Part shown: positions 25,650 through 37,106 of the stretch, piece after piece | How the letters are laid out: the number at the start of each line of letters is the position of its first letter | How positions within the stretch are numbered: the stretch's first letter is position 1 | Source: Warburgia ugandensis | Lineage: Eukaryota; Streptophyta; Magnoliopsida; Canellales; Canellaceae | Assembly (NCBI GenBank): GCA_035236585.1 | Contig: CP141132.1 | Span: 22,481,945-22,545,944, forward strand | Direction of reading: 5' to 3' | Length of the DNA: 64,000 nucleotides | Notes under the pieces: model-generated | What the model saw: only the letters and a program-made list of their open reading frames with translations | Database searches by the model: none | What the model was told of the DNA's origin: nothing | Position numbers and translations under genes: made by a program

Positions 25650-27300
25650 AAAAAACCATTGTGCTACTATTTTACTCCTAAGCCATTACCTCATGAGGAT
25701 AGGTATGAGATTGAGGCAAGGTATAATCCTGCCCTGTCCAATAAAATTAATAATCAATTGGATTAGATAATTGGTAAGGTAGATAAGATAACAGTTAAGA
25801 TGGAGAGAATGGATAGTTAAATGGATAGTTTCCTTGAGCACAATACTGAGGAATATCCACAACCCCAGTATGATAATTCCTATATTGAGTCAAATCACCA
25901 CCCTCAGTACAAAAATGACTATACCCATTCTAACCTAAAATATCCATCTTCTTCATGGCTATAAATCTCCATAGACAATGAATACTATCAGGAGCCAATG
26001 GATGCACATAATGCATTCACACACCCTAACAACTATTATCCTGAGACAAGTTACCAAGACTATAATAAATAGGCTAGGCATCATGAACAACCATGGTCTT
26101 AGGATTACCAGTATTAAGAAGAACCATTGTGGTCCTACACTGATCAAACTTATCATGATTATCATGAATATTAGGGACAACCATCATGGTTCCAAACTAA
26201 TCAATCCCTTCTGAGTACTTCGATGTCACAACAGTATAAGCCTTATGACTTGTTGCCTCCAGCATAGAGGGAAGAAGTATTAGAAGAGACCTTTAGGTTA
26301 TACATGAAGTCGACTAAAAAATGTCATGAAGTGAAGGGTCCATTCCATGCTGCATTTATGAAAAGGGTTAAGGAATTTGAACCAATTGAGAATAATGAAG
26401 AGCCATTTATTACTCAAAATAGGATGGGCTAATCTTATGATCCTTTTGAGCTATAGAGTTTTCAAACATCCCTATCCATTGATAGTGATGAGAGGATGGA
26501 AATTTCTTATGAATATTCTGAGCCCCAAAGTGTTTCACCATCCTTGATCATTGATACCAATATTATGATGGACATATCTTATGATCATTATGAGCCACAA
26601 AATCAACAACCATCCATGCAATCCTCTACCACTCCAGACCCACTCAAGTCGTGTCTCATTCATTTTTATGAATTTGATGATGAAACATCCATTGATTAAG
26701 TAAATGATTTATTAGATGCTGCACTATTAATGAACACTTCTCAATAGTAATCTAGAGTAAAAACCCCTACAGAGCCTGAAATTCCAAGTGAACCTTGCAA
26801 TCTAGAAGATGTACCTAATTGGGACCTACTGACCTTATTTGAACAAACATCATATAGTAATATAAACCCACTTGAAACCTTAACTATGCCAGCTAAGCAG
26901 GAAGAAAAAGAGTCAGTTGATATATTAACCCTACATCAACCAACTCTAGGGTACACATTAGACAATAACCAGGGTTAGTAAAACCATGTCACTACCTCTA
27001 GAAATACATGAACAACCTTTAAGGGAAGGAGAGAGTTAGCTTATAACCCTATTTCAGGATAATGTAAGGAAAATGGAGGAAAACCATCAATTGAATACAA
27101 TGGTCAATATTATCCCTCAATGTGGTCAAGAATGAACGGTAGTTCACATAGTCCTTGTGGTGCCACCAAGTCAAAATACATGGTGGAGGAATTGTCTTAA
27201 CTGCCATGAAATTTTGAAGATGGGGGATCATTAATATTATTCCCCACAACTCAAAATCGTGGTGGTCTATTATGTCATAATGATATCACCACCTAAAATT
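25650..27300 (+). pseudogene. B-1 coding remnant: coiled-coil plus Tyr/Gln/His-rich protein, no pol
   Basis: Read in one frame through in-frame stops, the region first gives a heptad-like segment (KINNQLD-IIGKVDKITVKM, near 25740-25800). A long stretch very rich in Tyr, Gln, His, Pro and Asn follows to about 26290 (EEYPQPQYDNSYIESNHHPQ; NNYYPETSYQDYN). Next come an EVLEETFRLYMKSTKKC block and an acidic region with EFDDETSID, shared in style with E and F. Near 26910 ESVDILTLHQPTLGY resembles F. No zinc knuckle, protease, RT, RNase H or integrase motif was found. Stops sit mostly where CAG or CAA would be expected. Function unknown; a gag-like structural role is a guess. Confidence 0.6.
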
Positions 27301-29153
27301 TTAAGGTGGAGTAAATATATAAACTACTGCGAGATTCTGAAGTGGTGTGAGAAATCCTTCTAGGTTAGTGTTAGGGTTAGGATTAGAAGAATTAGTTGAA
27401 CTAGTTCGATCTAGATTTAGAAAGTTAGGTTAGGCCTTGTCTAGCTGAAGATGTTAAACTTAGCGCTCATTAGGAGGTAAACTAGGAAGTTTTAGAAAGT
27501 TTCATTAATCTGCATTCCCATTCAGGTGTCCTATATTTCAAAACATTGAGCATAATGTTTAGTTCAAGTTGGGAGGCGTAGATATATATGAGATTTCTAA
27601 CTTTTCTTGCATTTTTGAAAAAAAAAAGTTTTTAAGGTAGAGTTCCCTTATTGTGATGAGAACATGATGTTCAGAATTTAGTAATTCTAATGCTTTCATC
27701 TCTTAATGGGAATGTATATGACTAGTTTTGCATACTATTCATATGTTAAAGCATTTTATGAAAGTTAATTCTCAAAAACTATTTACACACAACACATAGT
27801 CAAGATTAATAAAGAGGTATGACTTAAAGACCTAGAGGAAAATTACTTGACCTATAACCCATAAGTTTAGGGACTATCTTCTTTCGGAGAGTTATACATA
27901 ATTCCATAATTTCTTTGGTGTATATAATTTAGTGTCATCCTATTATCCTTATTTTGGTTAACCATTAAGAATAAATAGAAGTAATAGATTTATTTCTTGA
28001 AAATTTATTAAATTGAATAGGCTTTAGGAAACCTAATGAGTGAGATAGGCCATCCTTGATCAGCTTAGAGACACATACCACTAGTTCGCCCTTTGAGCCT
28101 ATTATTAAAGCATTTCTATCTTAACCCCACTCACTTTAACCCAAAATAAACAAGAAAAATAAACAACCATTACCCATTTTCAAAATGAGTAGAGTTAGTA
28201 GAAAAGTTCAAAAGAGGACAAAAAATCAAAGAAGTGAGAAAATTAGTTGTTTTCCTTCCAAAGATGCCTAAAAAAAAAAAAAAGAAAAGTGAAAAGAAAG
28301 AAGTATCAGAAATAGAAAAAGAGGAGAAAAATTGAAAGAGAAAGACAAAAATACAAAGAAATATTCACTTCAAGTACAACCAAAAGTTGTCCTAACATTT
28401 GTTCATTAGAGATCTCTACTCCATTTTGAATCTTTGAAATCCTTATAACCTTCTTTTCTAAAGCTATTCTAAGCCTACATTTTGTTCTATGTAAAGACCT
28501 GTGGATCTTAAGTGGAACATAGCCTTAAAAAGGAGATAAAACAAAGGAATTAAGGTAAATTTACCCTAATATTCTTAGTAATAACATCCACTCTTGCGGA
28601 TCACTTTCCTTTGTGTCATTAGCATTTAAAGAATTACGTGAACCATTAGCTTGCTGGATTCGGTCACATAATGAGAGAAATATGTTTAAACCCTTATCTG
28701 AGAGTTTCATTTATGAAAGTATACCTGTGAGGATTTGAGGTCAAGACATATTTCCAAATGGAATTTAAGCATATCCAGTTATAAGTCATGACTTAAATGG
28801 CTATACACAGACGCACTCTGAGAGATAACTAGAATAAAATGTCCTTAGTATGTGAATGATTTGTAAAATGGTCAATCTTCTCCATTAAGTTGTGAAAAGC
28901 TAGTAGATTACTAATGAATGAGAATTCTATGAGATAAAATAAGGGACTCAACCTTAGTGAATTTTGTGGGTATATTCACTGCAAACCTTCACCAGGCCTA
29001 ACTCGTCCACTAGGGATAACCTAGGTGTTTAAGGGCTTGTTGAATGTGCTAAATGCAATCATGAGTACCAATAAAAGTGGCACTTTGTACCTATTTTTAT
29101 AAAATAAATTTTCACATGTTTAGATCATGACTAGCAACATTCTGATTGGGGGG
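27301..29153 (+). other. 3' untranslated region and polypurine tract of B-1
   Basis: The start is marked by CATAATGTTTAGTTCAAGTTGG near 27551 (counterpart in E: GACAATGTTTAGTTTAGG). The 1.6 kb that follow are collinear with E, B-2 and F: an A-rich block at 28265-28380, CTAAGCCTACATTTTGTTCT near 28470, then ATTTGAGGTCAAGACATATTT near 28736. It ends with the polypurine tract GATTGGGGGG directly before the 3' LTR. No credible gene. Confidence 0.7.
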
Positions 29154-30349
29154 TGTGATAAGTATTTAATTTTTCATAAAAACTACCTAATTAGTATCCA
29201 TGTGTTATAACTTGTAGCATTAAATTAGGATTTTTAGACCAAAAGTCATAAAACATGCATTTTTGAGTTAAGGAAGAAAAAGTTTGATATTTTGTAGATC
29301 CAAAGGGTAATCCAGGGTATGTATGTGACTAATCATATTTTTTTATAATTTAATTAGGATTTTTACTTTTTTTTGGAAGTAAGATGGTGATCCAATGGCT
29401 GAGATTGATTGAGATGAAAATTGAAGATCAAGATTAAAAGATCGAGTCAAAGCATCGAAATCATCAATCCAACATGAGATCAAGAGCATGATCATCTTAT
29501 ACACTAGTAATGGATGCGATTAAAGGAGCTAAAGATGGCCAAGGTGGGCTCATGAAGAAGCCATGCATTTCCACCACTTTTGGATGGGAGCCATCAAGCC
29601 ACCTTAGCTATATAAGCCATGGAAGAAGGTGGCAAGCTAAGGAACTCAAGCCAAATCATACAAGCCACTTAAGCCAAGGGTTGAAGCCAAGAAAACAAGT
29701 CAAGGAAGTTTCCCAAGCTAGCAATGAAGCCTAGCCAATGGAGCCTTCAAAGTTAGCCATCTAAGCCATCAAGCTTAGTTAAATGGATGGCTAGGATTGG
29801 AGGAGATTCAAAAGAGTTATCTATGATTTATTTTGAAGGTACTTAAGGAAAAATATATTAGGATAATTATCATATGGACCAATAGGATGAGAGCCTACAA
29901 ATTTTGATGTTTTTCCCACTTTTTTTCCACCTTTTTTATCACTTTCCACCTCATCACCAAAGCCCACCACGAATTTGACTTTCTATTCAAGAGTCCTACT
30001 ATTCCATAACTCTTCCACCTTCCTAAGCTCCCTTTCTAACCATCCCACCAATCCTCACTTCCTAGAAAACCACTTAGCCAATCAATTTTTCCATGTCACT
30101 CCACTTTCCTTCTAAAAAAAAAGAAGACACCTATATCCTTTTCAAAATTAGAAACCAGCCAGCCCATGCTTCTTATCTCTCTCATGTCATTTTTATGACA
30201 TGCTAATTCATCTTCCACCTAACCATTGTCATTCAATACCTTATCTCTACATCACTTTCCTTATGTTTTCTGCCCTTCCTAAGTTAGGAAACCACTCATC
30301 TGTATATAGCCCCATAGTCCATACGAATTTTCTAAGTAGAGGTAGGTGA
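29154..30349 (+). mobile_element. 3' LTR of B-1, truncated
   Basis: It starts with intact TGTGATAAG after the polypurine tract and follows the 5' LTR to GAGGTAGGTGA (about 30349; 5' counterpart GAGGTGGGTGA near 22985). It then switches to unrelated sequence. About 1.2 of 2.66 kb is present. The copy is free of A1 and A2 and so serves as the empty-site reference. The break coincides with the missing C-terminal half of the CACTA transposase, suggesting one deletion removed both. Confidence 0.85.
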
Positions 30350-31379
30350 TTGTTTTGCAAAAAGTTGATGCACTTTCAAGTATGAAAAATGAGTAAACAA
30401 TAATGCATGTGTATGCTAGAACATGGAGACTTTAATGCTAATTACTTTGAGTTTGAATTAAGAACATAGTAAGCTCTCTTTTAAAAGGGTAAAATACTTA
30501 CAAATGTCAGTGAAGTAGGGGACTATCTTGGAGCACAAATTCTTGCAAGGGAAATAGGAATTTAATGCTTAGGATCATTCCCCATTTGTGTGTTGTTTGA
30601 ACAAATAAAAAATGCAAACAATGTTGAACAAGACCTATGTAACTAAGTAATACAAATCCTAAGGAAAAGTGACCTAAAGGTAACTACTTGAGGAGAACTA
30701 ATACATGGCTTTACACCCTTAGGATAAAAGCAATACGCCCTAAAGATAATAAGTAATGCAATACTACACCCAAGGGAATATAAATCCAAAATAGAAGGCA
30801 TGTTATACTTGGCCATTGGTGGGTCAATGGATATTGGTCCCAGATTCATCTCTATTGTATATTTGATTTGTAGGTTGGTCAATGGCTATTGGTCCTGGAT
30901 TCCTGTTGAAACATCGTGGCAGTTGGTTCATGCTATGAGCATGAATCAATTATTTTACATAGAATTAGTATGCCACCACATACTAAGCAAGCGTCCATTA
31001 CCATGGCTTTGAATGCTAATGCCTACCTACCATTCCCTTTAGAAATAGAAATATTATAACTGTTGGGTAGGTAGTTGCATTTCATGTTGCTTGGGAAGAG
31101 GCACTAGTCATTCTCATAGAGTCCACTGTATGTATCTTATCATACTACCTTGTCAATATTTTTTAGCTTGAGACTTAATTTAATTGTTAAATAATTTTAT
31201 ACAGTTAATCAACAACAACATGTAGCATTAAGGTTGACCACCTTTGCAATATCACCTATATCAGTGTACTTGTATATATCCTTGTTTTCTTTTCATCATA
31301 AATTAGGTCCTCTTCATGATTAATATTATTTAGCCTAAATTTTTTACATCTTTTATAGTAGCTGTCTAAGCAACATGTT
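30350..31379. other. CACTA interior, unassigned
   Basis: About 1 kb between the truncated LTR and the Ulp1-like remnant. Two similar blocks (GGTGGGTCAATGGATATTGG and GTTGGTCAATGGCTATTGG) lie at about 30818 and 30876. No protein domain was recognised. By position it should be CACTA sequence upstream of the second gene. Confidence 0.4.
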
Positions 31380-32580
31380 GAAATCCCAATTAATACACCT
31401 TGATCCCCAAGGTTAATCTATGGCCTCATCAACAACGATGTGGTAATCAACCTCATACAATTCAAGGAGGGAGTGCTTGCCGGGGATGTTGTTGAAGTGC
31501 CACTTATGGTAGAGGACCTATTACAAGTTTGCCTATAGGATCAACTCAAACACCCTCATATTGTCTCCTACATGGGATATGTGCACATCCTTGCTTATAA
31601 AATATTTGACATTTATATGTTCTATTTTCATGATATATGTAATAGTTATTTTTTTTGTGTAGCTTCTTGAATGATACAACTAACCTTTTTGAGGGTGAGG
31701 GTACACTTTGCCAATTCCTTGACCCTGACATCATTTCTAGAGTAGTGAAGCAATGGCTGATAGAGAGGTATGTTTAGGATATTTTACTAAGCTTCTTTTG
31801 TTGTTCTCAGGGACAAGGCTTAATGATTCCCTACAATAGTGGGTAAGTTTTGATTTTCTTATTTTCTTGCCAACTTATTCTATACTTAGGGATTGTCAAC
31901 TTTAATTACAATTCATATGACTATCTACATAGAGCTCATTGGATGATGCTCATTTTGGATTTGAATGATGGGCATGCTTTCTTTTTTAATTCTTGTGGAT
32001 CTCACATCCATTCCACCCTCATAAAAATTATAAATAAGTAAGATTTTATTGTTTTCATGTGTTATGTGTAGATAAATAATTTGTTATTCATTTATAATTC
32101 ATTTAAAATTTAAATTTATAGAGTATGGTATGAATGGGCTAATATGACTGAGATTGTACAACCACCGAAACTCACTTGGAAGAATCTGAAGGTGTAGAAA
32201 ATAGTTAATTACTCTATGTTACCACTAACAAAGCCTATAATAGTAGAAATGATATTTATGGATTCTTTTAGTTATCCTTATTGCACAGTGCCCTAAACAA
32301 CAGCTTGATTAGGAGTGTAGCTACTATGTCTTGAGATACATGAGGACCCTCATATTTGATAGTATTCATATTTCCCATTTAAGAAAGGTAAGACACTTTC
32401 ATAATCTTATATTTTTCTACAACTTTTTATGAATCTAGCTTAAAAATGTGACCTTAATTAAATATATTGTATTACAAGCTGCTATGCTTTTTGAGTGGGC
32501 AAATAAGAAGAGTTACTCTAGAGTAAATCTTAATGAAATATGAACTGAATGAGCTATGTATGTAATGAGTTTCAATTAGA
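31380..32580 (+). pseudogene. Ulp1-like (C48 peptidase) remnant of CACTA element, with introns
   Basis: Ulp1-type domains are SUMO/ubiquitin-like cysteine proteases that plant CACTA and Mutator elements often carry. Exons read from N to C as: INNDVVINLIQFKEGVL...VEVPLMVEDLLQVC (31420-31550); EGEGTLCQFLDPDIISRV (31690-31745); GQGLMIPYNSG (31811-31842); HWMMLILDLNDGHAFF and FNSCGS (31933-32037); VWYEWANMTEIVQPPKLTW (32122-32190); ECSYYVLRYMR with the expected catalytic Cys (32320-32350); and EWANKKSYSRVNLNEI (32497-32545). Splice signals fit: GTAAGT at 31843, GTAAGA at 32038 and 32388; acceptors at about 31932, 32121 and 32478. Family members have ECGYYVMRYM. In-frame stops show it is dead. Confidence 0.75.
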
Positions 32581-32688
32581 TCACTTGGAGTAACTACATG
32601 AATGTGAAATACATAATACAATAATTTTTTGTACCTATTATGGAAGTGAATGTATTAGGTGCTATATTGCAAGAAGTATTGAGGATAT

Positions 32689-33150
32689 CAAGAAAGATGT
32701 GGATGCACGTTATAGTGGCTATTGGTTTTTTATATTTATAAAGATTGTTTGAAGTATGTATAGGATGCTTGTAATTCAATGTATACAGGTGGTAGCGTGT
32801 CAAGAAAGATGTGGATGCATGATGTAGTAGATGTTGGGTTTTCATGTTTATAAAGATTGTTTGAAGTATTAGGTTTATAGGATGTTTGCTATTCAATGTA
32901 TATAGGTGTATTGTATCAAGAAAGATGTGGATGCATGTTGATGTGGATGTTGGTTTTTCATGTTTATAAAGATTGTTTGAAGTATCAGGTGTATATGATA
33001 TTTGTTATTCAATGTATATAAGTGGTAGTGTATCAAAAAAGATGTGGATACATGTTATAGTGGATCTTGGTTTTTCATGTTTATAAGGATTGTTTGAAGT
33101 ATCAGGTGTATAGAATGTTTGTTATTCAATGTATACAAGTGGTATTGCTA
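32689..33150 (+). repeat. Four-copy tandem repeat, about 115 bp unit, in CACTA 3' part
   Basis: Units start with TCAAGAAAGATGTGGAT at 32689, 32800 and 32916, and with TCAAAAAAGATGTGGAT at 33033, giving periods of 111, 116 and 117. Each contains TTTATAAAGATTGTTTGAAG (one with AAGG) and ATTCAATGTATA. The array lies between the Ulp1-like remnant and the subterminal repeats. Confidence 0.95.
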
Positions 33151-33169
33151 GGATGGAGAAAATGAAAAA

Positions 33170-33682
33170 AAATAAATTTTTTTAAGTCATTTATCCTTAA
33201 ACAACTTTAAAATTGTTGGACTTTTGAAGTTGTTTAGGGACAAATGACTTCAAAAGTCACAACTGTTGAAGCCGTTTAGTCTAAGTAGCTTCAAAAGTCA
33301 CAACTTTTAAAGTTATTTAGTCTAATTGACTTCAAAAATTTTGGACTTATAATTTGTTTAGGTATAAGCAGCTTCAATAGTCTTAGACTTTTGAAGTCAT
33401 TTAGTCTAAGACACTTCAAAAGTCACAAACATATGAAGTCACTTAGCCTAAATGACTTCAAAATTCCAACACTTTTGAAGTCGCTGAGCCCTAAATGACT
33501 TCAAAAGTTTGTGACTTTTGAAGTTGTTTGTTTAAGAGACTTCAAAGGTCATTGATTTTTAAAGTCATTTACCTAAACAAATTTAAAAGTTATTGAATTT
33601 CCAAGTTAGCTCAATAGAAGTTGTTTATTAAGCAACTTCATTATCACTTTTAACTAACTTTAAAAGCCCCTGTGTAGTAGTG
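33170..33682 (-). repeat. CACTA right terminus and subterminal repeats
   Basis: Over 500 bases, CTTTTGAAGT / ACTTCAAAAGT motifs alternate in both orientations with GTTTAGTCTAA-like linkers. The region ends in TAGTAGTG at 33675-33682, which is CACTACTA on the minus strand. The motif differs slightly from the left end (TTTGAAG against TTTAAAG), as expected for subterminal arrays that are similar but not identical. Confidence 0.8.
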
Positions 33683-34499
33683 AAGGCTTTCCCTTAAAGA
33701 ACAAAAAAATAAATAGAAAAGAAAGGGAAAGAGTATTATCAAAAAAAAGAAAAGAAAAATTTGAGAAAAGAGAAAGGGGAAATAGAAAAGATATTCACTT
33801 CAAATATGGTCAAAGCAAAAAAGTTGTCTAATTTATAGATGACCTCTACTTAGATTTGAAATTTTGAATCCTTATACCCTTCTTTTCAGCAACCTATCCT
33901 AAGCCTACATTTTGTTCTATCCGAAGATCCATTAATCTTAGGTGGAACATAACTTTGATGAGAATATAAATATGAAGGGATTAAGGTGAACTATTCTTTA
34001 TGGTCTTGGTAATGTCATCCATTCTTAGGGATCATGTTTCATTGTCTCATTTGTGCTTACAAGAAATTATGTGAGCCATTTGTATTGTTGAATTTGGTTA
34101 AGGAGTGAGAGAATTTTGTTTGAGCCCATTTCTCTGAGAGCTTTATTTTTTAATGTATACCAATGAGGATTTAAGGTCAAGATATCTTTTCAAAGGACAA
34201 TAAGCATATCTATTTAGAAGTCCTGATTTATGTAACTGCACACACTACATTCTGAAATGAAATTGGAATAAAATGGCTTTAGCATATAGGTGTCTGAGAT
34301 AAAATAAAGGACTTATCCTTATGGATTTTTGTGGGTATTTTCACTGCAAACCCTCATGAGGCAAACTCGTCCACTAGGGGTTTAAGGGCTTGTTATATAT
34401 GCTAAACGTAATTGTGAGTACCTGCGAAAATGAAAACCATTTTTATTTGCATGATTTTTTGCATTTTTTCTTAAGATTAGCAAAATGCTAGTTGGGCTG
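33683..34499 (+). other. 3' untranslated region of B-2 (5' part missing)
   Basis: Starting directly at the CACTA end, this is collinear with the last 0.8 kb before the LTR in B-1 and E: a lysine-codon-like A-rich block, CTAAGCCTACATTTTGTTCT, GATTTAAGGTCAAGATAT, then CTCGTCCACTAGGGG. It ends at GCTAGTTGGGCTG, a degraded polypurine tract. The gag-pol part of B-2 is absent from the window. Confidence 0.7.
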
Positions 34500-37106
34500 T
34501 GTGATAAGTGTTCAATTTTGTACCAAAATTCCCTTGTTAGTAGCCATGTATTATAACTTATAGCATTAAATTAGAGTTTTTGGCTGGAATTTTGTAACAC
34601 ATGCATTTTTGACATAATAAGTCAAAAGTTTTATATTTTGCAGATTTAGAAGTTAATCCATAATAAGTAGGTGAATAATCATAATTTTTTAGAATTTAAT
34701 TAAGTTTTTTCTTTTGTAGGAAGTGAGAAAATGATCCAATGGTCTATATTGTGCTTCATAGAGTTTTTCGCAGGTTGAGCTACGTGGTCGGCTCACCAGG
34801 GGTGTGGAGATGGGACCCTGAGTATAAATTGTAAGAAAGTAAAGATGATTAAAATGATCTATGCAAAAACCATGCATTTTCACCTTTTTTGAATGGGAAC
34901 CATTCAAGCGACTTACCCATTAAAGCCATAAAAAAGGGTGCCAAGCCATATAAGTTACTCACCTTGTAGTCAAGCATTAAAGCCACTTAAGCCACCAATG
35001 AATGACCCATCAAAGTGAGCCATCAAACTAAGGAGAAGTGCCACTTGGAGCAACAGGATTGGACTATAAATTCAAGCAATTTTCTTGTGTTAAAAGTGTA
35101 ATTTTTAAGGAATTTTGTGAGATTAATGTAAAAGGTAAGATGATCATGCATTAAGGACCCAACAAGAGAGAAAAATCCACTTTTCTAACCCATTTCCCAT
35201 TTATAATCTGCCATTCATCTTAGGCTCCATGTTTTCAAGTCATGGATGGAGCCACCATCCATGAGGAGGACACCCCTACTTATTTAGCAAAATCAAGTGG
35301 TTTCCTAATTAGGAAACCTTAGATCTAAGTCCATGCCAACATGTAAAAACCCTAGGTTTTCTTTTAAATTTTCCTCTCTTTTTTCCCCCACTCTTCCCAC
35401 CCTTCCCACCAACCAATTACCATTCAATTGAACCCAGCTTTCTTATCTCTCTTATGTCATCTTTATGACATAATTCCTACATAAATTTTCTCCTCCAAAA
35501 ATCCTAACCTTCCTCATTCAATACCTTAACCCAAAGAGCCACTTTTCTCATGGATTCACTCTTTCCTAAGTTAGGAATCCACTCATTTGTATATGCCTTC
35601 ATGGTTCATAAGAATTTTCCAAGTATAAGTTGTGTGAGACAACATTGAAACTCTCTTTTGGTGTAATTTAATACTGGACTTTGGGATTTCTTTGATTCTT
35701 TCCTTCCTTTGGTTTTCTAGTTATTGTCTTAGTAAATTGCTCTCCAGTTCAGGTTAGTAGTTTACTTGTTTTGGTTTCATTTTATTGCTCAAAGTTTTCC
35801 TTATTTTGTTCCTTAGATTACATGCAACTTTCCAGCCTTCAATCCCCATACTTTCTTGCTTCAATTCTTTAACTTTTCTTTGCTAGTCAATAAATATTTA
35901 AGTTAGTTATTCTCTAGTAGTGACAGCCAAGAGAATAGCTAGCTTAGAACTTCAAAATCCCCTCTTGAAATCCACGCTTGTTTTCCTTGTTCACCACTTT
36001 ACTTTATGTCCATTCTCCCTTAGCTAGGTTAACCTTTTACCCTTATTTTCTCTCAAAGTCCTTTCTAAGTTTTCTTTTCTTTTCATTATATTTATATTGG
36101 AGCTTTAAATTCAATTTTTTTTGTAGTTTAGATATAGTTTTTTAAGATTGAACAATGCACAATTTCCAGAATTTGTGGACAGTTTTATGCACATAATTTT
36201 GGTGTAATTTGGAAGTGATTGATAAAGTTTTGTGGGAATTCTTGTTTTAAAATATTTCTTTCATCAAGGTACTTTGGATCTAAGTTATTTCTTTGCATAA
36301 AAGTTGTGGCTACAATTGCTTTCTTATACTTGATTTGTTTGATGCTCTTAAGTAGTTGAAATCTAGAATTTTTCTCCCTTTAACATTGTGCCTTGTTTCG
36401 AGCCATCTAAACACCTTACTTGCTTGAATCCTTTAGAACCCATTTAAATTTCCATGTTATTTATTATATTCATTAATTATTTGCAGGATATTTTACTTTA
36501 GATTCATAAATTCTGGTCACTGTTGCACTTTAGAACAATGAGTATAATCCATGGACCATATGCATGGTACTAGGTCACTTTCCTTTTTATTTGTTAGTTT
36601 ATTTGCATAATCTTGTTTTGGAGGTAGTTACTTCATTGTTGGCATCCTAGTTTATGCTTAGAAAGTTTCATTTTTGAATTTTTACAAAATTTCTAAATCT
36701 AGTTTAGGAAAGTGTTAATGTAGGAAAGCTTCCATTTTAGTAGTTTCCTTAAAATTAATTGCCTAATTTTATTTATTCTAATTTAGCATTAGTTTCCTTT
36801 AGTTTCTTGGATGTTAGTTTATTAAGTTTCTATTTTATTGCTTAGACTTGGTTTTTAGTATGTTTGTTTTAATTCTAGCTTCTAATTCCATGCATGTTTC
36901 CTTCTTAGTTTATTTTAATTTCCTAGCTTGATCACAACTCTTTCTCTTTGGTTGAAGTTACTTGATTTAAATAGAATCCAATCCAATGAAAATCTATGAG
37001 ATTCCTCATAGGATCAACCTCACCAATGTGAAAATACATTGATTGGTGTGCTTGTGAGTAATTTTAAAGGTTGATTGGTGTGATTGTGAGTAATTTTAAA
37101 TGTACA
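34500..37106 (+). mobile_element. B-2: family B LTR, 3' copy, about 2.6 kb
   Basis: It starts TGTGATAAGTGTTC after the B-2 3' untranslated region and follows the B-1 and E LTRs throughout. Its end is placed at TGTACA (37106). Unlike the other copies, 34757-34835 carries a GC-richer block (GGTTGAGCTACGTGGTCGG) in place of the usual GATTGAGATGAAAATTGAAG. A two-copy repeat of about 36 bp with TTGTGAGTAATTTTAAA lies at 37029-37100. A short low-complexity C/T stretch follows ATTTTCCTCTC at 35380. Confidence 0.8.

Larger units (their letters stand above)
16571..30349 (+). mobile_element. B-1: non-autonomous family B LTR retrotransposon
   Basis: B-1 is inserted in the CACTA transposase gene. Its parts are: 5' LTR (16571-24458, split by A1 and A2), primer binding site (24471), leader, a coding remnant without RT or integrase (about 25650-27300), a 3' untranslated region, a polypurine tract (GATTGGGGGG, 29144-29153) and a 3' LTR truncated at about 30349. 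Without A1 and A2 the 5' LTR is about 2.66 kb. The two LTRs differ by roughly a tenth of positions over the first 240 bases by eye, so the insertion is old. The internal region is only about 4.7 kb. Confidence 0.82.
14616..33682 (+). mobile_element. CACTA (En/Spm) DNA transposon, interrupted and decayed
   Basis: The left terminus begins CACTACTAAAATTGATGC; the right terminus on the minus strand begins CACTACTACACAGGGGC. Both continue with GCTTTTAAAGT, so the terminal inverted repeats belong to one family. Both ends carry dense subterminal repeats built on GACTTTAAAAG/GACTTCAAAAG. Inside are remnants of the TNP2-type transposase (15655-16570) and a spliced Ulp1-like gene (31380-32580), a common plant CACTA layout. 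Retrotransposon B-1 occupies 16571-30349. The 3 bp flanks (TTC left, AAG right) do not match, so either a rearrangement or two related elements is possible. Confidence 0.75.
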
